Below are positions 25,604-32,791 of a stretch of 41,338 nucleotides of DNA, in pieces (position 1 is the first letter of the stretch; every line of letters begins with the position of its first letter). The notes below the pieces were generated by a model. That model did not search any database. It was given only the letters and a program-made list of their open reading frames with translations, and had not been told where the DNA came from. The stretch is from Methanobacteriota archaeon (GTDB lineage: Archaea; Thermoplasmatota; Thermoplasmata; UBA10834), in assembly GCA_020347565.1 (NCBI GenBank), contig CP070732.1, positions 777,175-818,512 on the forward strand, given 5' to 3'. Position numbers and translations under genes: made by a program.

Positions 25604-28600
25604 ATGCAGGATTACTTCTCCTTGCTCCAGCGCGAGGTAGACGTCTGCTACGAACTCGCCAAGAGGGCTCGCATGCTCGGAATGGATCCCGAGCTGGACG
25701 TGGAGATGCCACAGGCATCGGACCTTGCCGCGAGGGTCGAGAAGCTGCTTTTCGAGTGGGAGGTCGATGGCGTTGCGGAGAGGATACGTGAGCTGAGCGA
25801 GGCACACGACAGGGAGGAGGTGTCGCTCCTAATCGCCAAGGAGTACGCCCGCATGCCGGCGAAGTCCCCTGAATTCGCCATCGAGCGCGCAGTCAGGCTC
25901 GGGCTCGCAGTGCTGACCGAGGGAATCCTCGTCGCCCCGCTGGAAGGCATCGCCGGCGTTTCGATCAACAAGAACAGCGACGGGTCGGACTATCTCGTGG
26001 TGTACTTCGCTGGCCCCATAAGATCCGCCGGCGGAACAGGTCAAGCGATGAGCGTCCTGATCGCCGATGTGGTGCGACGTGAGGTCGGCCTTGGAAAGTA
26101 TATGCCCACGGGTTCCGAAGTCCTTCGGCTGAAGGAGGAGATACCTCTGTACAAGTCCTGCCAGCATCTTCAGTACACTCCGTCCGGCGAGGAGATCGAG
26201 ATGATGGCAAGCAACTCCCCCGTCTGCGTCGATGGCGAGGGCACCGAGGACGCCGAGATCACGGGGTTCAGGGATCTTCCGCGGATCGCCACGAACCGCG
26301 TACGGGGCGGCGCGTGCCTTGTGATCGCCGAGGGGCTCTGCCTCAAGGCGCCGAAGCTGCAGAAGCACGTGAAACGGTTGGGGATAGATGGCTGGGAGTT
26401 CATCGACGACCTCATCGGCCTGAGGAGGAGGGGGCAGGAGAGCGGCGGCCCCGAGATATCCCCTAGCGCCAAGTTCCTCAAGGACATGCTCGTGGGAAGG
26501 CCCGTGCTGGCGTACCCATCGCGTGTTGGAGGGCTCAGGCTTAGGTACGGAAGAACGAGGGCGGCCGGCCTCGCGGCGCTCGCACTCAACCCTGCCACGA
26601 TGGCGCTTCTGGACGATTTCGTTGCCATAGGCACCCAGGTGAAGGTCGAGCGTCCAGGCAAGGCAGGGGCGATCACCCCGTGCGACTCCGTTGAAGGGCC
26701 GATCGTGCTGCTCAAGAGCGGCGATCTCGTCCAGGCCAACTCGATGCCCGAGGCGACGGCCATACGGGAAGAGGTTGAAGAGATAATCGATGTCGGCGAG
26801 ATACTGATACCGTTCGGCGAGTTCGTGGAGAACAACCACTTGCTCATGCCGTCTGGCCTGACCATCGACTGGTTCAGGGAGGAGCTACTGGAGAAGTGCC
26901 AAGAGCTTCCATCGGACTGGGAGGAGCCGACGTTCCAGCGAGCACTGGAGATGTGCAAGGAGCTGAAGGCTCCCCTGCACCCGCGCTTCAACCTCTTCTG
27001 GTCCGACATCGGCGCCGAAGAGCTGCTTCGCTTGAGGGAAGACATCGTCGACCATGCCGTGTGGGACGACGGCGCCATCGCCCTCCCGAGCGACTCGCCT
27101 TCGAAGGCGACGCTTGAGTCGCTAGGGGCACTCCATAAGGTCGTGGATGGCACGATAAGGATCGATTTCTATGCCAGACCCTTGCTGCTGGGACTCGGGC
27201 TCGATGTGGCCGATGGCGGAATCGTCAGATGTGATGCCGAGCCGCCGGAAACGTCCGACCCGACTGAGCTGGTGCGCGCGCTGTCCGGTGTGGACGTGCG
27301 ACCGAGGGCGGTCACGAGGATTGGCGCCAGGGTCGCTAGGCCGGAGAAGGCCCGGGAGAGGCGCATGCGCCCGCCCCCGCACTGCCTGTTCCCGGTGGGG
27401 GCGCACGGTGGCCCGCAGAGACTGATTTCCGAGGCGGCCAGCAAAGGGACACTGAAGACGCAGCTTGGCGACCGCGAGTGCCCTATCTGCGGACGGACGG
27501 GCTTCACGAGCAAGTGCGGATGCGGCGGGCACACGGTACTCACGGGGAAGACATCCGTTCATAGCGTCGCTGTTGGTGAGATGTTCCAGGCCGCCCTGGA
27601 CATGATGGACAGCAGGATGACTGAGGTGAAGGGCGTCCAGGGGATGATATCGAGGAGCAGAACGCCGGAGGCGATCGAGAAGGGCATACTCCGGTCCAAG
27701 AGGGGCGTGTTCGTATTCAAGGACGGCACGATACGCGTCGACGCGACGGATGTGCCGCTGACTCATTTCCGACCATCGGAGATAGGGTTGGACATCGATA
27801 CGGCGAAGAGGCTGGGGTACACGAAGACCGCTTCGGGACGAGAGCTCGAGGACCCGGATGACCTCGTCGAGATGAGAGCCCAGGACATCATAGTGCCGGA
27901 CTCCTGCGTGGACTACCTGATCTCCGCAGCCAACTTCGTCGACGATCTCCTCACCAAGTTCTACGGCATGAAGCCGTTCTACAACATCAGGGTCAAGGAG
28001 GACCTTGTCGGTCACCTCACGGTTGGCCTCGCACCGCACACGTCGGGGGGCGTGCTGTCGAGGATGATAGGTTTCACAGAGGCGCATGCAGGGTACGCCC
28101 ATCCGTTCTTCCATGCGGCGAAGCGGAGGAACTGCGACGGCGACGAGGACTCCTTGATACTGCTGATGGACTGCCTGTTGAACTTCTCGCGGTCGTTCCT
28201 CCCTGAGAGGCGAGGCGGCCTCATGGACGCGCCGCTGGTGCTCACGACGAAGATAGATCCGAACGAGATAGACAAAGAGGCGCACAACCTGGACCTTTCA
28301 TCGTCGTATCCGCTGGAGTTCTACAAGGCCACCCAGCGCTACGCTCATCCGAAGGAGGTGGAGCAGACCATGGACCTCGTATCCGGCAGGATCGGGACGG
28401 TGCTGCAATACGAGGGGCTGGGGTTCACCCACGACACGCGCAGCATCTCGGAAGGGCCGGTGTCGTCGGCGTACACCGCCCTGGAGACGATGGGGGACAA
28501 ACTCGAGGCGCAGATAGCCCTCGGCGTGAAGATCAGGGCCGTGGACGCGTCTGATGTGGTGCATCGGATAATCACACGGCACCTGCTACCGGACACTCAG

Positions 28601-28882
28601 GGCAGCCTGAGGCGTTTCACAGGGCAACAGCTAAGGTGCGCGAAGTGCAACGCGAAATACCGAAGGATACCCCTCCGCGGGGAGTGTTACTGCGGCAACA
28701 AGCTGACCTTGACGGTTCACGAGGCTGGCGTGAGCAAGTACCTCGAGACCGCCAAGAGGATAGGGGAGGCGTACAAGGTCTCCCCGTACACGCTCCAGCG
28801 CATATCGCTGCTGGAGAACTCGATTGACTCGCTCTTCCAGTCGGACAAGGTCAAGAACGCCAAGCTGGACGAGTTTCTGTAG
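25604..28882 (+). CDS. polC: DNA polymerase D (family D) large catalytic subunit, DP2
   Basis: A 1092-residue replicative polymerase subunit found in archaea outside the Crenarchaeota. The N-terminal region has YLVVYFAGPIRSAGGTGQAM. Two zinc sites are visible, CPICGRTGFTSKCGCGG near residue 625 and CAKCNAKYRRIPLRGECYCG near 1011. The catalytic aspartates lie in NCDGDEDS at about 843-850, with PERRGGLMDAPLVLTTKIDP after. No intein interrupts the gene, unlike in many archaea. The partner DP1 exonuclease gene is not in the window. The start is ATG 25604 (MQDYFSLLQREVDVCYELA), as in other DP2 proteins; TTG 25577 is an in-frame alternative. It ends four bases before the convergent rpo3 gene. Confidence 0.97.
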   Translation: MQDYFSLLQREVDVCYELAKRARMLGMDPELDVEMPQASDLAARVEKLLFEWEVDGVAERIRELSEAHDREEVSLLIAKEYARMPAKSPEFAIERAVRLGLAVLTEGILVAPLEGIAGVSINKNSDGSDYLVVYFAGPIRSAGGTGQAMSVLIADVVRREVGLGKYMPTGSEVLRLKEEIPLYKSCQHLQYTPSGEEIEMMASNSPVCVDGEGTEDAEITGFRDLPRIATNRVRGGACLVIAEGLCLKAPKLQKHVKRLGIDGWEFIDDLIGLRRRGQESGGPEISPSAKFLKDMLVGRPVLAYPSRVGGLRLRYGRTRAAGLAALALNPATMALLDDFVAIGTQVKVERPGKAGAITPCDSVEGPIVLLKSGDLVQANSMPEATAIREEVEEIIDVGEILIPFGEFVENNHLLMPSGLTIDWFREELLEKCQELPSDWEEPTFQRALEMCKELKAPLHPRFNLFWSDIGAEELLRLREDIVDHAVWDDGAIALPSDSPSKATLESLGALHKVVDGTIRIDFYARPLLLGLGLDVADGGIVRCDAEPPETSDPTELVRALSGVDVRPRAVTRIGARVARPEKARERRMRPPPHCLFPVGAHGGPQRLISEAASKGTLKTQLGDRECPICGRTGFTSKCGCGGHTVLTGKTSVHSVAVGEMFQAALDMMDSRMTEVKGVQGMISRSRTPEAIEKGILRSKRGVFVFKDGTIRVDATDVPLTHFRPSEIGLDIDTAKRLGYTKTASGRELEDPDDLVEMRAQDIIVPDSCVDYLISAANFVDDLLTKFYGMKPFYNIRVKEDLVGHLTVGLAPHTSGGVLSRMIGFTEAHAGYAHPFFHAAKRRNCDGDEDSLILLMDCLLNFSRSFLPERRGGLMDAPLVLTTKIDPNEIDKEAHNLDLSSSYPLEFYKATQRYAHPKEVEQTMDLVSGRIGTVLQYEGLGFTHDTRSISEGPVSSAYTALETMGDKLEAQIALGVKIRAVDASDVVHRIITRHLLPDTQGSLRRFTGQQLRCAKCNAKYRRIPLRGECYCGNKLTLTVHEAGVSKYLETAKRIGEAYKVSPYTLQRISLLENSIDSLFQSDKVKNAKLDEFL

Positions 28883-28886
28883 CCCT

Positions 28887-29720
28887 TCAGTCGAGCGCGG
28901 AGACCTGCTCTCTTAGATGCTCGAAGCGCTGCTCCAGTATGCTCAGGCCCTTGACCAGCACGTCCTTCGCGTCCACGGAGCCGTCTGTCTCGAACCTGAA
29001 GACGACCTTGGTCGGGTCCGGCGTCACCTTTATCGCGTCGACCTCGCACTTCTCGACGCACGAGCTGCAGAGGTTGCACCTCTCCGGATGCTTCACCACG
29101 AGCTTCCTGCCCTCCTTGGCAAGCACGTCCTTGGGGCAGACATCCGCGCAGGAGCATCCGACGTCGCACTTGTCGCTGTCGACCTCTATGTCCGCATGGT
29201 ACCTGTGCCCTGCACCCACAGTCGCCTGCCACTTCGCGTGCCTGCGGCCCGTGCCCAGCTCAGCGGTGGCGTAGACCAGGAGCGCCTGGTCATCGGCCAG
29301 TTTGACGATCGGTATGAGGTCGTCCCTTATCATGAACTCGTCGCTCCCAAGCGGTTCGAGGTCGCCGGAGTACACGGTGCATGGCCCCTTCTTGTTGAGG
29401 GAGTACATGATGGTGCATGACGGGCATCCCTCGCCTCCGCACGAGCACTTCTCCCTGAAGGTGAACTGGTCGAAGTCCGTGGGGATGGGCACGAGCGACA
29501 GCCTGTGGGAGACCATCTCGTCGAAAAGCGGGGAGATGCTCTCGTACGCCTGGCTGCTCTCGTCCATGATGGGTCCCAGGTGGAACTCGACGTTGTCGAT
29601 CGCCATCTTCGGCACGTCGGCGATGATGGTCCTCCTGATGGCGTTCACGAACGTGGGGTTGGTGTCGCTGATCACGACCTCGGCCTTGGTGGGCGTCATC
29701 TCAACTACGTGTATCTTCAT
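28887..29720 (-). CDS. rpoD: RNA polymerase subunit Rpo3 (subunit D) with iron-sulfur domain
   Basis: A 277-residue homologue of the bacterial alpha N-terminal domain and eukaryotic Rpb3; with Rpo11 it nucleates RNA polymerase assembly. It starts MKIHVVEMTPTKAEVVISD and has the conserved NAIRRTIIADVPKMAIDNV. Cysteines 92, 94, 99 and 102 lie in the usual insert. A ferredoxin-like domain at about 180-230 has Cys185, 189, 191, 195 and Cys215, 218, 221, 225. The second set is a normal CxxCxxCxxxC; in the first, the second Cys is shifted (C-x3-C-x-C-x3-CP). This domain binds iron-sulfur clusters in several archaeal lineages. It follows S11 after 11 bases and closes the ribosomal operon. Confidence 0.96.
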   Translation of the reverse strand: MKIHVVEMTPTKAEVVISDTNPTFVNAIRRTIIADVPKMAIDNVEFHLGPIMDESSQAYESISPLFDEMVSHRLSLVPIPTDFDQFTFREKCSCGGEGCPSCTIMYSLNKKGPCTVYSGDLEPLGSDEFMIRDDLIPIVKLADDQALLVYATAELGTGRRHAKWQATVGAGHRYHADIEVDSDKCDVGCSCADVCPKDVLAKEGRKLVVKHPERCNLCSSCVEKCEVDAIKVTPDPTKVVFRFETDGSVDAKDVLVKGLSILEQRFEHLREQVSALD

Positions 29721-29731
29721 CTGCGATCACT

Positions 29732-30115
29732 TCACACCCTGCGTCCCCTTCGTCCGCCCTTCTTCTTCGTGCCGTCGTGCGGGACTGGGGTCACGTCCTC
29801 AATCCGTCCTATCCTCAGGCCAGCCCTCGCAAGCCCCCGTATCGCCGCCTGGGCACCCGGGCCCGGTGATATGGACTTGTTTCCTCCGGGCGCACGCACC
29901 CTCACATGGATCGAGTCGACGCCTTTCTCCTTGGCTATCTCCGCGACCTTCTCGGCCGCACGCATCGCCGCATATGGCGATGCCTCGTCCTTCGCCTGCT
30001 TGACGACCATGCCGCCCGTGGCCTTGGTGATCGTCTCGGCGCCCGTGATGTCCGTAAGCGTGATTACTATGTTGTTGTAGCTGGCGTAGATGTGTGCGAT
30101 GCCCCATCTGCCCAA
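29732..30115 (-). CDS. rps11: Ribosomal protein S11 (uS11)
   Basis: A 127-residue small-subunit protein of the platform near the E site. Starts [18 protein letters not shown] and contains [40 protein letters not shown] and [11 protein letters not shown], ending in a basic [11 protein letters not shown] tail. I chose TTG 30115 because it gives the family's normal N-terminus and length and sits eight bases after GGAGGGG. GTG 30124 overlaps the S4 stop as GTGA and adds three residues. Confidence 0.96.
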   Translation of the reverse strand: MGRWGIAHIYASYNNIVITLTDITGAETITKATGGMVVKQAKDEASPYAAMRAAEKVAEIAKEKGVDSIHVRVRAPGGNKSISPGPGAQAAIRGLARAGLRIGRIEDVTPVPHDGTKKKGGRRGRRV

Positions 30116-30120
30116 TCGAT

Positions 30121-30828
30121 TCACCCCTCCGTCTCTTTGCCTTCCTGGGGCTTGGCCTTGGGGGCATCCTTCTTGGGGGAGGCCTCGGTCCTTCCCGGCC
30201 TGCGTTCGGGCTTCCTGCCGCCTCGCTGCCCGGGCCGACTCCTCTCCTCCTTCTCCCTCTCCTTCTCTGCGGCCTCGACCATGCGCTGCCGGTCGAGGTC
30301 CTCCTGCTTGGGCCTTGCAGGATGCATGTCGTCCGTCAGAGGTGACGAGACGTGATACTGGATGAGCTCCTCCTCGCCGCGCTTCACAAGGTATCCCGGG
30401 ATCGTGACCTTTCTTCCGTCCACTGAGGCATGTCCGTGCACTATCATCTGCCTGGCCTGCCTCGGCGTGAAGGCGAGCCCCTTACGGTACACTACGGTCT
30501 GCAGCCTCCTGTCGAGTATCGTCTCGGTGTTCAGGGCGAGCACGTCGTTGAGCGTCGCGCCCTCCGACGGCAGCAGCGCGAGCCTCCCGCATCGCCTCAG
30601 GAGTTCCTTCGTCTCCTTGTCAGCCTGCGGATCGCCCGTCCTCAGCCTCGCCTGGAGCTCCCTGCTCTGCGCTCTCAGCCTCCTCACCATCGACTGCGCC
30701 GTCCAGAGCTCCCTCTTGTTCTTGAGGCCGTACTTCTGCAGCAGCTCGTTCTCGGCCTTGATACGCTCGCCCTCCCAAGGCTGGGCCGGGGTCTCGTACC
30801 TTCTCCTGGAGAACTTGGGGTCGCCCAT
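30121..30828 (-). CDS. rps4: Ribosomal protein S4 (uS4) with a basic C-terminal extension
   Basis: A 235-residue primary rRNA-binding protein of the 30S subunit. It starts [19 protein letters not shown], the archaeal form, and has the S4 RNA-binding domain [19 protein letters not shown]. The last roughly 55 residues are a Lys/Arg/Glu/Pro-rich tail ([20 protein letters not shown]) beyond the usual archaeal length of about 180. ATG 30828 follows AGGTGA; the gene starts seven bases after the S13 stop. Confidence 0.96.
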   Translation of the reverse strand: MGDPKFSRRRYETPAQPWEGERIKAENELLQKYGLKNKRELWTAQSMVRRLRAQSRELQARLRTGDPQADKETKELLRRCGRLALLPSEGATLNDVLALNTETILDRRLQTVVYRKGLAFTPRQARQMIVHGHASVDGRKVTIPGYLVKRGEEELIQYHVSSPLTDDMHPARPKQEDLDRQRMVEAAEKEREKEERSRPGQRGGRKPERRPGRTEASPKKDAPKAKPQEGKETEG

Positions 30829-30835
30829 CCGTCAC

Positions 30836-31414
30836 CTACTCCTTCTTCTGCGGGGCTGGACCCTGCTGCTCCTTGCGCTTCATCACTCCGAGCGTCAGCC
30901 CCGATCTGCCGTTCGCCCTGGTTCGCTGTCCGCGCACCTTCTGGCCGGTCTCGTGCCTGACACCCTTGTAGCACCTTATCATCCTCAGCAAATTGACGTC
31001 GTCCCTCTTGTTCAGCTCGACATCTATGCCCACGAGGTGCAAGTCCGCTCCGGAGGACCAGTCGTGTTGCCTGTTGACCATCCAATGGGGCGCCTTCTCG
31101 GAGTACTCCTGCACGAGCTTCTCGAGCTTCTGCGTCTTCTCCTCCGGGAGGTCGCCGATCTTGACATCTCTTGGTATGCCCGCCATGCGGGCTATGACCT
31201 CGGCCGTCCTCAGGCCGACGCCTTTGATGCCTGACAGCGCGATGACGAGGTCCTTGTTGCCGTCGAGGTCCGTGTTGACGAGCCTGACTATGTACCTGAA
31301 GTCCTCGCTCTTCTTCTCCGCCTCAGGAGCCTTCTCGAGCTTCGCGTCTTCCGCAGACTCCTTCCGCTTGCCCTTCGCGGCCCCCTTCCTCTTCGTCTCC
31401 TTCTCCTCGGCCAA
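30836..31414 (-). CDS. rps13: Ribosomal protein S13 (uS13) with a charged N-terminal extension
   Basis: A 192-residue 30S head protein that contacts the P-site tRNA and S19. The core begins near residue 38 (FRYIVRLVNTDLDGNKDLV) and has ALSGIKGVGLRTAEVIARM, CYKGVRHETGQKVRGQRTRA and the archaeal HDWSSGADLHLVG. The first 37 residues are a Lys/Glu/Ala tail absent from most archaea (about 150 residues usual). The start is TTG 31414, seven bases after GGAGGTCG. First gene of the S13-S4-S11-Rpo3 operon. Confidence 0.96.
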   Translation of the reverse strand: MAEEKETKRKGAAKGKRKESAEDAKLEKAPEAEKKSEDFRYIVRLVNTDLDGNKDLVIALSGIKGVGLRTAEVIARMAGIPRDVKIGDLPEEKTQKLEKLVQEYSEKAPHWMVNRQHDWSSGADLHLVGIDVELNKRDDVNLLRMIRCYKGVRHETGQKVRGQRTRANGRSGLTLGVMKRKEQQGPAPQKKE

Positions 31415-31508
31415 CTGGCGACCTCCAATACTGGCGTCTATCGGTTGTCGCGCTCGTTACCAGACAAATCATCACGGCTGGAGCGCATCCTCCCCCACAC
31501 ACTAAGGT

Positions 31509-31516
31509 GTATAAAA
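31509..31516 (-). promoter_or_regulatory. TATA box of the S13-S4-S11-Rpo3 operon
   Basis: The minus strand reads GTTTTATACACC; the core TTTTATAC lies about 98 bases before the S13 start, with a predicted leader of about 70 bases. The complement (GGTGTATAAAACAC) also looks like a TATA box on the plus strand, but no gene begins at a fitting distance there. Confidence 0.6.
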
Positions 31517-31681
31517 CACTTATGCTCTCCCCAGAAGGGTTGACGAGACCGTATGGCACGCGCTCTTTTCCCGGTGCCCGCGAGGAGCGGCACGGAAGTC
31601 CGTGCGTGCTCCCGTCCGGCCTCCTGATCGTGGCGCGACGTCGAAAAAAGATTATCTTGGGTGGACCCGTTCCCCGGTCAG

Positions 31682-32089
31682 ATGCCCGGGCAGAAGCGTA
31701 TATCCATCAGCATCCCCCAAGCGCTACTGAAGGAGTTCGACTCGCTCTCGAAGTCGTTGGGGCACGCGAACAGGTCCAAAGCCGTCGGCGAGGCGATGCG
31801 AGAGTTCATGTCCAGCAGGAAGTGGGACACGGACGCCAAGGGCAGCCTTCCAGGCGTCATCCTGCTGACATACGACCACCATGCCCGAGGGATCTCACGT
31901 GCGATGACCGAGCTGCAGCACGACTATCCAGATGTCGTCACTGCCACGATGCACATTCATCAGTCCAAGCACACCTGCCTCGAGGTGATTGCCTTCAATG
32001 GCGATGCTGGCCGCGTCAAGGCGTTGGCCAGGACGCTTCGCGGGCAGAACGGCGTGCTCGAGCTCAAACTGGTCACCTCGGTGCCGTGA
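31682..32089 (+). CDS. nikR: Nickel-responsive regulator NikR
   Basis: A 135-residue transcription factor. The N-terminal ribbon-helix-helix (KRISISIPQALLKEFDSL, then NRSKAVGEAMREFM) binds DNA as a dimer. The C-terminal ACT-like domain has the metal ligands in the family pattern: LTYDHHARG and ATMHIHQSKHTCLEVIAF, with His, His and Cys. With nickel bound it represses nickel uptake genes. No nickel transporter or nickel enzyme is in the window. I use ATG 31682, which matches the family start; GTG 31661 is in frame upstream. An A-rich GATTATC stretch at about 31643-31655 could be the promoter of a leaderless transcript. Confidence 0.95.
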   Translation: MPGQKRISISIPQALLKEFDSLSKSLGHANRSKAVGEAMREFMSSRKWDTDAKGSLPGVILLTYDHHARGISRAMTELQHDYPDVVTATMHIHQSKHTCLEVIAFNGDAGRVKALARTLRGQNGVLELKLVTSVP

Positions 32090-32186
32090 ACGGCCGGCGC
32101 GCCTGCATGTGTGAATTATGAACGGCTCTGTGGGAGTTTCATCCCGTCTTGAACCATTTATGTCGGTAGTGGTCCGCGCCGCGGGG

Positions 32187-32783
32187 CTATGCGTGCCCGC
32201 CGATGAGGATCAGTATTATCGCGGTCCCGAGCCCCGCGATGACGAACCTCAGCCCTGTGTAGATGAAGGTCTCCCTGATCAGGTTCCCGAGGAACGCGCC
32301 CAGGACGAACAGGAAGATCATCGTTATGACGATGCCGGTCACCACGGCCTCATCGAGCGGCATGAAGAAGAACGGCACAAGCGGGACTATCGCCGCCAAC
32401 AGCGGCGCCACACCGTGGACTATCGCGCTTACCAGGATGCTCACGGTCATCGCTTCGCGCCTGTGCCCTTCGACCGTGGACAGCATCGCCTGCTCCAGAT
32501 GCTTGTGCAGCAGTATGTGCTCGACCCTCTCAGCCTCGTACGCCCCCACGGCGCTCGACACGGCGAGGGCTATCCCACCCGCAATGCCTGCGCCTATGAT
32601 GAGCTGTCGCGCCAGCTCGGGGTCGACGTTCGCCTCCGCGACGTAAGCGCCGATTATGACGCCTAGTATGGTCAACGCGCCGTCGAACGCCCCGATTACG
32701 AAGTACCTCCTAGCTATCGATGCGGACCTGGTCAGCTGGAACAGGTACCTTAGTCTCGCGAACGACTCCTTAATCGGGGACAT
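32187..32783 (-). CDS. VIT1/CCC1-like membrane protein
   Basis: A 198-residue integral membrane protein with about five hydrophobic helices. The first helix region YFVIGAFDGALTILGVIIGAY resembles the VIT1/CCC1 pattern (REIVFGxxDGLVTxxGVV), whose members move iron or manganese across membranes; the acidic residue in FDG is the family's transport-site Asp. The loop with EAERVEHILLHKHLEQAM corresponds to the charged cytoplasmic region after helix 2. ATG 32783 follows GGTTGAT and comes nine bases after the alaS stop, so it is translated from the alaS transcript. Substrate unknown. Confidence 0.7.
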   Translation of the reverse strand: MSPIKESFARLRYLFQLTRSASIARRYFVIGAFDGALTILGVIIGAYVAEANVDPELARQLIIGAGIAGGIALAVSSAVGAYEAERVEHILLHKHLEQAMLSTVEGHRREAMTVSILVSAIVHGVAPLLAAIVPLVPFFFMPLDEAVVTGIVITMIFLFVLGAFLGNLIRETFIYTGLRFVIAGLGTAIILILIGGHA

Positions 32784-32791
32784 CTCAGTTA

